Assembly (NCBI GenBank): GCA_964022665.1
Contig: CAXIDF010000006.1
Location: 62,001 to 126,000 of the forward strand
Source of the DNA: Haliea sp964022665
Lineage (GTDB): Bacteria > Pseudomonadota > Gammaproteobacteria > Pseudomonadales > Halieaceae
DNA: 64,000 nt
Direction of reading: 5' to 3'
The position numbers and the translations under genes were made by a program. The notes below the pieces were generated by a model. That model made no database searches. It had not been told where the DNA came from and was given only the letters and a program-made list of their open reading frames with translations. Below are positions 48,399-57,000 of the stretch, in pieces; the first letter of the stretch is position 1, and every line of letters begins with the position of its first letter.

Positions 48399-50105
48399 AT
48401 GAATGATGTCGCCGCCCTCAGCGCGAACCTGCGCGCCGCCGCCGAACAACTGACTGCTCCCGGAGCGCCCTTCGAGCTCAAAGACTGTACCGTCAATGGT
48501 GTCGCCATGCGCTGCTACGCCAATGCACCCTCCACCCTGCGCGACGCGCTGGATGCCGGTCGTGCCCATGGCGACAAGACCGCAATCACCTACGAGGATG
48601 AACGCTACACGTTCTCAGAGTTCTTTGACGCAGCCGACCGCTTTGCGCACTACCTGGTGCATCAGGCGGGCATCCGCAAGGGTGACAGGGTTGCCATCGC
48701 CATGCGCAACTACCCGGAGTGGATGTTCGCGTTTGTCGGCATCCAGGCAACGGGCGCGATCGTGGTGCCGCTCAACAGCTGGGGGCGCGCGGAAGAACTG
48801 GGCTATGCATTGAACGATGCCGGGGCGCGGCTGGTCGTCTGCGACCTTGAGCGCCATACGCTGGTGCGTGCGCAGCTCGCCGAGCTGGACTGCCAGGCGG
48901 TGGTGGTGCGCAGCGGTTCCACGGACATCGGGCCGGCAAAGCGCTGGGAAGCGACGCAGGAAAGCCCGGCACAGGCACCAGAGGTGGCGCTGGATAGCGA
49001 AGACCTGGCTATGATCATGTACACCTCCGGCACCACCGGCAAACCGAAAGGTGCCGCTTCGACCCACGCCGCCATCTGCCAGGCGCTGCAGAACTTCGAG
49101 CTGATGGCTTACGTATCAGCCATGACCAACCCCGAGGTCATCGGCAAGATGATGGGTTCGGGTTTTGAGCCCTGCACCCTGCTTGCGGTGCCGCTGTTTC
49201 ATGTGTCCGGCTGCTACGCCATTTTCCTGCTCAACCTGCGCGGCGGTCGTAAAACCAGCATTCTCTACAAGTGGGATCCGGAAGAGGCGCTCAAGGTCAT
49301 TGAGCGCGAGCGCATTACCGTTTTCACCGGTGTACCGGCCATGACGATTGCCATGCTCGAATCACCAGCCTTTGAGCGTGCCGACACGCGCAGCCTGTTC
49401 TCACTCGGTGCGGGTGGCGCGGCCTGCCCGCCACACTTGAAAGATCTTATTTACCGCAAGGTTCCCGATGCCTACCCGGGTACCGGTTACGGCATGACCG
49501 AAACCAATGCGACTGGCAGCAGCTGTACCGGCGAAGCGTACCGCCTGCAACCGACGGCGGCGGGCACCATTTCCCCCATCGTCGATATGCAGAGTGTAGA
49601 CCCGGAAGGCAATGTACTCCCGGCCGGGCAGCCAGGCGAGCTGATGGTGCGCAGCCCGACCAATGCGCGTGAATACTGGAACCTGCCCAAACCCACCGCG
49701 GAAACCTTTGTCGATGGCTGGGTAAAAACCGGCGATATCGGTTTTGTCGACGAATACGGTTTTGTGCACGTGGTTGACCGCATCAAGGACATGGTCATCC
49801 GCAATGGCGAAAACATTTACCCGGTCGAAGTGGAAGGCGTGTTGACCGCCCATCCACAGGTGATTGAAGCGTCAGTCTATGGGCTGCCCCACCCGGACCT
49901 GGGCGAGGAGCTGGCGGCCACGGTGAATAGCGCAGCCGATCTTGAGGTTGACGACCTGGTGAGCTACCTGCGTGAGCACATGGCCGGCTACAAGATACCC
50001 ACCCAGTGGCGCTTCACACAGCAGCCGCTGGTGCGCAACGCTACCGGTAAACTGCTGAAACCCGATATTCGTGCCGCGCATCTGGCACAGTGGCCACACC
50101 GCTAG
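48399..50105 (+). CDS. Acyl-CoA synthetase / class I adenylate-forming enzyme
   Basis: 568 residues from ATG 48399 (other in-frame starts upstream extend into sequence without homology). ANL-superfamily motifs: P-loop 'MYTSGTTGKPKGA', 'VPLFHVSGCYA', A5 'YPGTGYGMTETNA', A7 'VKTGDIGFVDEYGFVHVVDRIKDMVIRNGENIYPVEVE', and A10 'RNATGKLLKP' with the catalytic lysine. It activates a carboxylic acid to acyl-AMP then acyl-CoA. Substrate is not readable, but the neighbourhood (P450, Mo-hydroxylase, SnoaL) suggests a medium-chain, aromatic or terpenoid acid. It is the first plus-strand gene of a catabolic region whose other genes mostly run the other way. Confidence 0.9.
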   Translation: MNDVAALSANLRAAAEQLTAPGAPFELKDCTVNGVAMRCYANAPSTLRDALDAGRAHGDKTAITYEDERYTFSEFFDAADRFAHYLVHQAGIRKGDRVAIAMRNYPEWMFAFVGIQATGAIVVPLNSWGRAEELGYALNDAGARLVVCDLERHTLVRAQLAELDCQAVVVRSGSTDIGPAKRWEATQESPAQAPEVALDSEDLAMIMYTSGTTGKPKGAASTHAAICQALQNFELMAYVSAMTNPEVIGKMMGSGFEPCTLLAVPLFHVSGCYAIFLLNLRGGRKTSILYKWDPEEALKVIERERITVFTGVPAMTIAMLESPAFERADTRSLFSLGAGGAACPPHLKDLIYRKVPDAYPGTGYGMTETNATGSSCTGEAYRLQPTAAGTISPIVDMQSVDPEGNVLPAGQPGELMVRSPTNAREYWNLPKPTAETFVDGWVKTGDIGFVDEYGFVHVVDRIKDMVIRNGENIYPVEVEGVLTAHPQVIEASVYGLPHPDLGEELAATVNSAADLEVDDLVSYLREHMAGYKIPTQWRFTQQPLVRNATGKLLKPDIRAAHLAQWPHR

Positions 50106-50123
50106 CGGGCACCGCCCGCCACA

Positions 50124-50146
50124 CGGGTGCCTCATTGGGGCACCCG
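50124..50146. terminator. Hairpin between convergent acyl-CoA synthetase and SnoaL-like genes
   Basis: Stem CGGGTGCC / GGCACCCG with a 7-nt loop, 18 bp after the synthetase stop. It has no T-run, so it may work only as a rho-assisted end or structural mark. Confidence 0.4.
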
Positions 50147-50182
50147 CAGCAACCCGGGGTTGGGAGTGATCAAGCGAGTGTT

Positions 50183-50632
50183 TTAGAGTCCCATGAAATC
50201 AGGGGCATTAAATACCCAGCTTTTCTCCTCGGCGCGGCGACGAATACGCCAACCCTGAGCCGTACGCACATACTCGTCGACATACCACAGTCCCAACAGG
50301 AAAACGTGGAGCCCTCCTTCGGGCAACGCCATTTCCATCGGGTTGAAGCACATGACACGGCCGGTCGCCGTGTCGCCATTCACCACGAACTGCAGGTTGG
50401 CGTTCAGGTGCTGGCTGTTGGGGAAGATGCCATCGGAAACCGCATCCTTTAAATAAGCGATGGTCTCCTCGAGATTGCCGACGGAACCCCCGAAGGCCGA
50501 GTAATCAACGTGTGCATCCTCGGTGAAGACACCGCGCAGGTCATCGAAGGACTTGCTGTCGATCAGGTGCGAGTAGTGAAATACGAGATCCTGCAGTTCC
50601 AGACGGTCTGACAGTTCCTGTTGTGAAAGCAT
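50183..50632 (-). CDS. SnoaL-like / NTF2-fold protein
   Basis: 149 residues. A conical NTF2-like fold is evident from 'LSDRLELQDLVFHYSHLIDSKSFDDLRGVFTEDAHVDYSAFGG' and 'SQHLNANLQFVVNGDTATGRVMCF', ending in an alternating beta sheet ('WRIRRRAEEKSWVF'). Members serve as small isomerases, dehydratases or oxygenase accessory proteins. The Tyr/Asp near 20-45 and His near 73 sit where active-site residues usually lie. Function is not assignable beyond the fold. It is the last gene of a minus-strand set with the GST-like and amidohydrolase genes. Confidence 0.8.
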   Translation of the reverse strand: MLSQQELSDRLELQDLVFHYSHLIDSKSFDDLRGVFTEDAHVDYSAFGGSVGNLEETIAYLKDAVSDGIFPNSQHLNANLQFVVNGDTATGRVMCFNPMEMALPEGGLHVFLLGLWYVDEYVRTAQGWRIRRRAEEKSWVFNAPDFMGL

Positions 50633-50697
50633 GAAAATTCTCCCTTGTTGTTATCGGTCATGGTTGTGCAAGGCACGCCGTTCGCTATCGCCGTCGC

Positions 50698-51462
50698 CTA
50701 GAAATCCATTGGCAAGCGGATGTGCTCGCGGTACATGGAATCGCGGTGCGCCAGCAGCCGTGGGGTGAGCCAGCGGGTAGTCTCCTCAGCACCGGAAGCA
50801 TACATGCCACGCAGGTAATCCGGCATGGGATTGACCTCCGGGGGCAGCGGCAACACCATGCCGACAAAGTTGGCCCAATAGAAATCCACCGCGGTGACGC
50901 CCTCCCCAACCAGCCAGGGCTTGCCAGCGGCCTCCTGCGCGGCGAGGCGCTCGTCCAGCAGCCCGGCGATGGCAGCCATGCGCTGGTCAGCCTGTGCGGC
51001 CGCCTGCTTGCTCCAGCCGTACTTGCCAGCCATACGCACAATCGACTCTGGCGGCTCGGCCAGCGCCATGCCCGGCACAAACAGCTGCAGGCGGCGCTGC
51101 CAGCCAAACCCGTCAACGCCCGCAATCAGCGCCGACAGGCCGAGTACTTCGGCACGCTGTGCCGGGTCCGCCGGCAACAGCGCCGGCGTCGGTGCCAGCC
51201 GTTCAGCCAAGTGCAACAGGTCCAGCCAGTGGCACACGGGCGGCAGATCGTCGAACACGGCGACCGGCGCGGAACTCTGCCCGGTCCAGGCCACCAGCGC
51301 GGCGTTTTCGCCGCCCCCCTCCTGACGCACCGGCAGATACTTGAGCCCCTTGTAGTCGAAGAGCGACTTCGCGGCTTCACCCCAGGGCCCCGGCACACCG
51401 GCGGTGAGCACCAACCGCAGCCCGGGGGCATTTACCGCCTGTTCGACTTCGACGTATTCCAT
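50698..51462 (-). CDS. Glutathione S-transferase-like protein
   Basis: 254 residues from ATG 51462, preceded by AGGAG at 6-nt spacing (a TTG one codon upstream is not needed). The N-terminal thioredoxin-like half ('LRLVLTAGVPGPWGEAAKSLFDYKGLKYLPVRQ', 'SAPVAVFDDLPPVC') lacks the usual Ser/Cys-Pro active-site motif of common GSTs. The C-terminal helical half ('DERLAAQEAAGKPWLVGEGVTAVDFYWANFVGMVLPLP') is typical of the fold. It may bind rather than conjugate, or use another thiol. It is separated from the amidohydrolase by 9 bp. Confidence 0.75.
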   Translation of the reverse strand: MEYVEVEQAVNAPGLRLVLTAGVPGPWGEAAKSLFDYKGLKYLPVRQEGGGENAALVAWTGQSSAPVAVFDDLPPVCHWLDLLHLAERLAPTPALLPADPAQRAEVLGLSALIAGVDGFGWQRRLQLFVPGMALAEPPESIVRMAGKYGWSKQAAAQADQRMAAIAGLLDERLAAQEAAGKPWLVGEGVTAVDFYWANFVGMVLPLPPEVNPMPDYLRGMYASGAEETTRWLTPRLLAHRDSMYREHIRLPMDF

Positions 51463-51471
51463 CAACGGCTC

Positions 51472-52344
51472 CTATTTATCCAGTTTGAATACACGCAGCG
51501 CGTTCTCGCGCAGGAACTTGGGCCACACTTCGTCCCGGAAAGGCACATCGGGCATTTCGCGGAAAATACGGTCCAGCGACAAGCCCATGGGGAAATAGCC
51601 GGCATACATCACTTGATCGGCACCGCGCGTGTTGGCGAAATGCACGATGTCCTTCGGGTAATGCTTGGGCGCAAACGCGCTGGTCATGTAATGCAGGTTC
51701 GGGTATTTCAACATCATTTTCCAGGCCACGTCGGTCCAGGGCTCGCAGCCATGCCGCGTGACCACGTTGAGCTCGGGAAAAAACCACAGCACCTCGTCAA
51801 GCAATTCAACTTTCTGCGGCCCAAAGGGCAAGCGGGGGCCGGGAATACCCATGCAGGGACAGAACGGTATATCCAGCTCGACAAGCTTCGCGTAAATGGG
51901 ATACCACTTCTTGTCGTTTACAGGCACGGGGGGGCAGATCATCGCGGGCGATGCAGTCACCGCCTTGATGTCGAACTCTTCCTTCAATGCGACAATGGTA
52001 CGCACTTCGTCCATACCATTGTTCGGGTTGGCTTCGTAGCAGGCAAAAAAGCGATCGGGGAACCTGCGCAAGGCTTCCTTGTGCTGCTCCGCGTACGGGC
52101 CGACCCCGATCATGGCGCGCTCGATATTGTGCTTGTCCATCTGCGCCACGGTGTACGCCACGTAGTCATCCTGGCCGTCGATCTGCGGAATATCCTTGAA
52201 CATGTACTGCGCAGGCATCTTGAACATCTCATGGCTCTGCTTGTCCATGAGCATGGGCTTGATCCACTCGTAGAAATTGCTGTTATCGTCGCCGGGTACG
52301 GCCAGCATCAGGTCGATAACACCGATATCGGTAGGCATGGGCAT
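51472..52344 (-). CDS. Amidohydrolase 2 family protein (TIM-barrel hydrolase/decarboxylase)
   Basis: 290 residues from ATG 52344 (GGAG about 9 nt upstream). The amidohydrolase-related decarboxylase family (ACMSD/gamma-resorcylate type) is suggested by 'IDLMLAVPGDDNSNFYEW', 'AMIGVGPYAEQHKEALRRFPDRFFACYEANPNNG', 'VTRHGCEPW' with His as ligand, and C-terminal 'ADQVMYAGYFPMGLSLDRIF' where the family has the final 'GSDxP' Asp. Here the N-terminal HxH metal motif and the final Asp are replaced. The metal site therefore looks incomplete and the activity is uncertain. The protein is likely part of the same unit as the GST and SnoaL proteins. Confidence 0.75.
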   Translation of the reverse strand: MPMPTDIGVIDLMLAVPGDDNSNFYEWIKPMLMDKQSHEMFKMPAQYMFKDIPQIDGQDDYVAYTVAQMDKHNIERAMIGVGPYAEQHKEALRRFPDRFFACYEANPNNGMDEVRTIVALKEEFDIKAVTASPAMICPPVPVNDKKWYPIYAKLVELDIPFCPCMGIPGPRLPFGPQKVELLDEVLWFFPELNVVTRHGCEPWTDVAWKMMLKYPNLHYMTSAFAPKHYPKDIVHFANTRGADQVMYAGYFPMGLSLDRIFREMPDVPFRDEVWPKFLRENALRVFKLDK

Positions 52345-52512
52345 GGTCAGTTGCTCCTTCAATGACAGACCCGCCATTGTGCTGGCACCAGGCCGCCACA
52401 CCAAGGTCGGGATTCTCGCCGCGGCCAGAATTCAACGTGGGGCACAATAGCATGAACCGGGAGTCCACTCCCTGCAGCCCGCACCCGGCACGCGGGCGCG
52501 AGCAAGGCTCCC

Positions 52513-53739
52513 TCAGGCCACGTCAAACACGATGGGCATATGCTTGATGCCATGAATGAAGTTTGAGCGCAGCCACTGAATTTCGCCATCCAGGCGCGGG
52601 TTGCGCATGCGGCGCACAATTTCCTCGAAAATGACTGTCAGCTCGAGGCGCGCCAGGTGGGAGCCGAGACAGAAGTGCTGCCCCACCCCGAAGGCACGAT
52701 GCCCATTGCGCACGTCCTCGCGCTGGTTGCGCAGGATGTCAAAATGCTCGGGGTCGTCGAACACCGTCTCATCGGAACTGGCTGCACCGTAAAACAGCTG
52801 CACTAACTCGCCCTTGCGGATGTTGCGGCCACCCAGCGTGGTGTCCTCCGTCGCCGTGCGCCGGAACGCAATCACAGCCGGATTGTAGCGCAGGAATTCC
52901 TCGATGGCATCGGGCACCAGCGCCGGATTATCGACCAGCGCCTGAAACTGCGCAGGATTTTCCAGCAGCATGCGCATGCCCTGGCTGGTGACTGTGCGCG
53001 TCGTTTCATTGCCGGCGACAATCAGCAACATGAAGAAATTGCAGAACTCTTCATCCGTGAGCGGTTCATCTTCCACGGTGCCGTCCAGCAATGTGGCGAC
53101 AATCCCCTCTGAACCGTTCTCCCTGTGGGCTGTGGCCAGCTCCATACCCATCATGAACATCTCGACCATGGCGTTCATGCCATCCTCCGCCGAGGTGGTG
53201 AGGTCGGGGTCGTCCATGCCGAGCATGATATTCGTCAGCTCGAACAGGCGCTGGCGCTTCTCCAGCGGCACCCCCATCAGCTCGCAAATGGCAATCAGCG
53301 GCAACTCCATGGCGATGTCTTCGACAAAGTCACAGCGCCCAGCGGGGAGGGCACGGTCCAGAATTTCCCGGGCGATTTCGCGAAACCGCGGTTCATAGCT
53401 GTCCACTTTGCGCGGGGTGAAGGCGGAGCGCACCAGGCGCCGGTATTTCAGGTGCTTGGGGGGGTCCATGTTGATCATCAGCGCCTGCATCATCTCCACC
53501 TCGTCCGGCGTGGGATTATTCAGCATGCAGGTACGTTCGGCGGAGGAAAACAACTGCGGGTTTTTCGACACCTCGTCGATTTCCGCTTGCCGTGTGACCG
53601 CCCAGTACCCCGGGCTGCCATGACTGGGCTCATGCCAGTACACCGGCTCTTCGCGCCGCAGGTAAGTGAAGGTGTCACGCGGCAACCCGCCCCGGTAGCT
53701 TTCCGGGTCGTTCAGGTCAAAGTGTGGGCAACGGCTCAT
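52513..53739 (-). CDS. Cytochrome P450
   Basis: 408 residues, soluble bacterial class I type. The I-helix oxygen-binding motif is 'AGNETT' (242-247). The K-helix ExxR is Glu281-Arg284 in 'IEEFLRYNP'. The heme-binding loop 'FGVGQHFCLGSHLARLE' has Cys357. 'MDPPKHLKYRRLVRSAFTPRKV' is the C-helix region. The sequence is of the CYP125/CYP142/CYP153-like group that hydroxylates steroids, terpenoids or alkanes; the substrate cannot be fixed. No ferredoxin or reductase gene is adjacent. An SD (GAGGAG) precedes the ATG, and a 20-bp palindrome lies over the promoter. Confidence 0.95.
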   Translation of the reverse strand: MSRCPHFDLNDPESYRGGLPRDTFTYLRREEPVYWHEPSHGSPGYWAVTRQAEIDEVSKNPQLFSSAERTCMLNNPTPDEVEMMQALMINMDPPKHLKYRRLVRSAFTPRKVDSYEPRFREIAREILDRALPAGRCDFVEDIAMELPLIAICELMGVPLEKRQRLFELTNIMLGMDDPDLTTSAEDGMNAMVEMFMMGMELATAHRENGSEGIVATLLDGTVEDEPLTDEEFCNFFMLLIVAGNETTRTVTSQGMRMLLENPAQFQALVDNPALVPDAIEEFLRYNPAVIAFRRTATEDTTLGGRNIRKGELVQLFYGAASSDETVFDDPEHFDILRNQREDVRNGHRAFGVGQHFCLGSHLARLELTVIFEEIVRRMRNPRLDGEIQWLRSNFIHGIKHMPIVFDVA

Positions 53740-53768
53740 GGGTCTCTCCTCGGGCAGATACTGCCATT

Positions 53769-53812
53769 AGACTAATGCGCATTAGTCTGTACCCGAAGCG
53801 AGACCCCGTCAA
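53769..53812 (-). promoter_or_regulatory. P450 promoter with an overlapping 20-bp perfect palindrome operator
   Basis: The perfect palindrome 53769-53788 (core ACTAATGCGCATTAGT) has the symmetry and length typical of TetR-family operators. On the minus strand a -35 TTGACG lies at 53812-53807, and the -10 expected 17-19 nt further falls inside the palindrome (GACTAA). A bound repressor would therefore block RNA polymerase. The P450 start is 29 bp beyond the palindrome. No TetR gene is present in the window and no second copy of the palindrome was found. The regulator is inferred. Confidence 0.6.
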
Positions 53813-53822
53813 GGCTTTGCCG

Positions 53823-55997
53823 TCAGCCCATGCGCAGTGGCAGCCGCCGCTGGCGCTCTCCTGTGGCCGCGAACAGGGCATTGGCGAGCGCAGGAGCCGC
53901 GGGGGGCGTGCCCGGCTCACCGACCCCGGTAGGCGGCGCCGCACTGTCGACCAGCACGACCGTCATGGGGGGTGTATCCGTCTGCCGCAGCAGCTGATAA
54001 TCGTGGTAGTTGCTCTGCTCCACCGCGCCGTCCTTCAGCGTGATTTCACCATGCAGCGCAGCGCTCAACGCGAACACGATACCGCCGATCATCTGGTCAC
54101 GAACGATGTCAGGGTTGATCACCTGGCCGCAATCGATCGCGCAATACACGTGCTCCAGCTTGGGCTTGCCATCAACCAGCGATATTTCCACCACCTCCGC
54201 AACGCAGGACTGGAAGGAATCGTGTACGGCAATACCCTGGTAATGGCCCGCAGGGGCATTGCCCCAGCGCGCCGCGGCGGCCACAGCGTCCAGCACCCGG
54301 CGCTCGCGGGAGTCTTCGGCAAGATGTTTGCGACGAAATTCCAGCGGGTCAACACCGGCCGCATGCGCGAGTTCATCGACGAAACTCTCTACCACAAACG
54401 CATTGTGACTGTGCCCGACTGACCGCCAATATCCCAGCGGCACCGGCACCTGCACGTTGTGGTAGCTGACACTGACACCGTCGAACTGATAGGGCAGTTC
54501 TTTGGAACCCTCCACCGACGCGAAATCCTTTTTACCGACAAAGTCGCCCACCAGTTGCCGCGGTCCGCCCGGAATCCACTGCGGCAACATGGCGCCCATC
54601 ATCACCGGCAAAACCTGCTGGTTGATACTGGGCCCCGCAATGCGGTGCTGCCAATGGCTGATGCTGCCGTCGGCGTGCACGCGGGCTTCAATGGCACCCG
54701 CCATGGGCGGCCGGTACCAGTCGTGGCGCATGTCGTCTTCGCGGCTCCACACGAGTTTCACCGGGCGTTTCAGTTCCCGTGCGATAGCGACTACCTCGGC
54801 AACGTTATCGGCCGCGGCGCGACGGCCAAAGCCACCGCCGAGAAACTGGTTGTGGATAACCACTGCCTCACGCGGCACGTCGAGCACGCGGGACGCCGCG
54901 TCCTGCGCCAGGTCCGGTGCCTGCGAGCCCACCCAGACCTCGCAGCCGTCCTCAGTGAGACGACAGGTGGCGTTGAGCGGCTCCATGGCAGCGTGCGCCA
55001 GAAACGGTACGGCGTAACGCCCCGACACCAGCGTGCCCTGCCCCGCCTCGGCGCTTGCCGGATCGTCCCGGACACTGGCGAAATCATCGCCATCCAGTGC
55101 CGCGGTAAGCGCCTCGGTAATGGCCGCACTGTCGCGCAGGCCACCGCCGGGCGGAGTAAAGGTCACCTCGACTTTGCCCGCCGCTTGCCGGGCCGGCCAA
55201 TAGCCTTCGGCGACCACGGCAACCCCGTGTTCGGTGGCAAACACCGCGACCACCCCGGGGTGCTCCAGCGCTTGTTCCGCATTGAAGGACTCGACGGCAC
55301 CATCAAACCACGGGCAGCGCAGCAATACCGCAGTCAGGCAGCCTTCGGGGCTCGCGTCCATGCCGAAGCGGGCGCTGCCGTCCGTCTTTGCCTGTGCGTC
55401 CACGCGTTGGTCGTAGTGGCCGATCCACTGCCACTGATCCGCCGGTTTCAGCGCCACATCGCTGGCCACAGGTAACGTGCGGGCGATCGCCACCAGATCC
55501 GCATAGGCGAGGTCCACCGCCCCATCGGTAGTGCGCACGCGCCCGTCCCGCGCTTCAAGGCTGGCCCGGTCGAGTCCACTTTGCTGCATGGCGGCGGCAA
55601 TCAGGGTCTCTCTGGCACTGGCACCTACCTGACGCAGGATTTCGTGGTAGACGCGGATGGAGGCACTGCCGCCGGTAATCTGCAGGCGCATCTCAGGGTC
55701 GGCGAAGGCGCTATGTACGGGGGCCATGGCATAGCCGATACGCTCCGGGTGTACCTCCAGCTCCTCGGCGACCAGAGTCACCATGCCCGTCACCACGCCC
55801 TGCCCCATCTCCGCCTTGGGAATCTGCAGGATGATGGCACCATCAGGCTCGATGCGCAGGAAAGCATCCGGCTGGAAGTCCGCCTCACTCCCGAGTTGCA
55901 GGGGTTTCCCCGAACACGCGGTAAGCTGGAAGCCCAGCGTCAGAGCACCACCGGTCACGGAGACATTGCGAATGAACTGGCGTCGGGTCAGGCTCAT
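53823..55997 (-). CDS. Molybdopterin-dependent hydroxylase large subunit (IorB/aldehyde oxidase type)
   Basis: 724 residues from ATG 55997, overlapping the 2Fe-2S subunit stop by 4 nt. The N-terminus carries a twin-arginine signal ('LTRRQFIRNVSVTGGALTLGF'), so it is exported folded with cofactor, as in isoquinoline-1-oxidoreductase-like enzymes. Molybdopterin motifs: 'PKAEMGQGVVTGMVTLVAEEL', 'FLGGGFGRRA' and the catalytic Glu694 in 'GVGEPGTPP'. It hydroxylates aldehydes or N-heterocycles with water as oxygen source. Electrons leave through the small subunit and a cytochrome or other acceptor. No FAD subunit is encoded nearby. Confidence 0.92.
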   Translation of the reverse strand: MSLTRRQFIRNVSVTGGALTLGFQLTACSGKPLQLGSEADFQPDAFLRIEPDGAIILQIPKAEMGQGVVTGMVTLVAEELEVHPERIGYAMAPVHSAFADPEMRLQITGGSASIRVYHEILRQVGASARETLIAAAMQQSGLDRASLEARDGRVRTTDGAVDLAYADLVAIARTLPVASDVALKPADQWQWIGHYDQRVDAQAKTDGSARFGMDASPEGCLTAVLLRCPWFDGAVESFNAEQALEHPGVVAVFATEHGVAVVAEGYWPARQAAGKVEVTFTPPGGGLRDSAAITEALTAALDGDDFASVRDDPASAEAGQGTLVSGRYAVPFLAHAAMEPLNATCRLTEDGCEVWVGSQAPDLAQDAASRVLDVPREAVVIHNQFLGGGFGRRAAADNVAEVVAIARELKRPVKLVWSREDDMRHDWYRPPMAGAIEARVHADGSISHWQHRIAGPSINQQVLPVMMGAMLPQWIPGGPRQLVGDFVGKKDFASVEGSKELPYQFDGVSVSYHNVQVPVPLGYWRSVGHSHNAFVVESFVDELAHAAGVDPLEFRRKHLAEDSRERRVLDAVAAAARWGNAPAGHYQGIAVHDSFQSCVAEVVEISLVDGKPKLEHVYCAIDCGQVINPDIVRDQMIGGIVFALSAALHGEITLKDGAVEQSNYHDYQLLRQTDTPPMTVVLVDSAAPPTGVGEPGTPPAAPALANALFAATGERQRRLPLRMG

Positions 55998-56470
55998 GAT
56001 GCATCCTCCGCGGCGGGTTGCCAGTGCTCTACCGCCGCCACACTCAAGATCGCCCGCTGCACTTTGTGATAGGTGCCACAGCGGCACAGGTTGCCCGACA
56101 TGGCCTGGCGAATGTTCTCTTCGTCAGGCTGCGGGTTGGATGCCAGCAATGCCGCGGCCGACATGATCTGCCCGGACTGGCAATATCCGCACTGTGGTAC
56201 GTTGTGCTCGACCCAGGCCCGCTGTAGCGGGTGATCGCCACCGAGGCCTTCAATCGTCGTCACACTGCGCCCGGCAGCCTGCGACACCGGTGTCGAGCAG
56301 CTGCGAATGGCCGCGCCGTCGAGATGCACGGTGCAGGCTCCGCAGAGCCCCATACCGCAGCCGAAGCGCGTGCCGGTCAGACCCAGGTGATCCCGCAACA
56401 CCCACAGCAACGGCGTTGCAGGATCCACCTTGAGTTCAACGTTGCGCCCGTTGAGGCTGAAGGCAACCAC
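55994..56470 (-). CDS. (2Fe-2S)-binding small subunit of the molybdenum hydroxylase (IorA type)
   Basis: 158 residues from GTG 56470, 1 nt after the bcp stop. The plant-type ferredoxin domain has Cys38, 43, 46 and 58 ('FGCGMGLCGACTVHL', 'RSC'). The C-terminal four-helix domain binds the second cluster through Cys94, 97, 129 and 131 ('QCGYCQSG', 'NLCRCGTY'). It carries electrons from the molybdenum site. It has no signal peptide, as in related enzymes that are co-exported with the Tat-bearing large subunit. The stop overlaps the large subunit start (ATGA). Confidence 0.94.
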   Translation of the reverse strand: MVAFSLNGRNVELKVDPATPLLWVLRDHLGLTGTRFGCGMGLCGACTVHLDGAAIRSCSTPVSQAAGRSVTTIEGLGGDHPLQRAWVEHNVPQCGYCQSGQIMSAAALLASNPQPDEENIRQAMSGNLCRCGTYHKVQRAILSVAAVEHWQPAAEDAS

Positions 56471-56471
56471 C

Positions 56472-56948
56472 TTACAACCCGAGCTCTTTGATCAGGGCGA
56501 GCACATCATCGTGGTGGCTTTTCGTCTTCACTTTATCCATCACGTGTTTGAGGCGTCCGTCCTTGCCGATGATAAAGCTGGTGCGCAGGATCCCCATGAA
56601 TTCGCGGCCCATGAATTTCTTCAGCCCCCAGGCACCATATTTCTCGGCAACCGCGTGATCCTCATCGGAGAGCAGCGTGAAGTTGAGGTCCTGTTTTTCG
56701 ATGAATTTTCCGAGGCGCGCCACGGGGTCAGGGCTGACGCCAAGCACCACGGTATCGGCCTTCTCCAGTGCCTTCCTGCTGTCGCGGAGACCGCAGGCCT
56801 GCACCGTGCAGCCCGGCGTCATGGCTTTGGGATAGAAGTAGAGGACAACGTTTTTCTTGTCCCGGAACTGCTTCAGGGTGACGCTGTTGCCGTCCTGATC
56901 GAGCAGGGAAAAAGCCGGAGCCAGGTTACCAACTTTAGGGAATGCCAT
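56472..56948 (-). CDS. bcp: Thiol peroxidase of the BCP/PrxQ family
   Basis: 158 residues. It reduces H2O2 and organic hydroperoxides. The peroxidatic cysteine is Cys47 in 'TPGCTVQACGLRD', with the resolving Cys52 five residues on, which is the BCP-alpha/PrxQ arrangement. 'NVVLYFYPKAMTPGC' and 'LLSDEDHAVAEKYGAWGLKKFMG' are typical. It stands 1 nt upstream of the molybdenum hydroxylase subunits, so it is probably translated from the same message. Peroxide defence for that enzyme is inferred from this. Confidence 0.92.
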   Translation of the reverse strand: MAFPKVGNLAPAFSLLDQDGNSVTLKQFRDKKNVVLYFYPKAMTPGCTVQACGLRDSRKALEKADTVVLGVSPDPVARLGKFIEKQDLNFTLLSDEDHAVAEKYGAWGLKKFMGREFMGILRTSFIIGKDGRLKHVMDKVKTKSHHDDVLALIKELGL

Positions 56949-57000
56949 GGGGTGTTCTCCTTATGTATGCGAGTATTTTCCAGCGCAATGATGGCGATTA

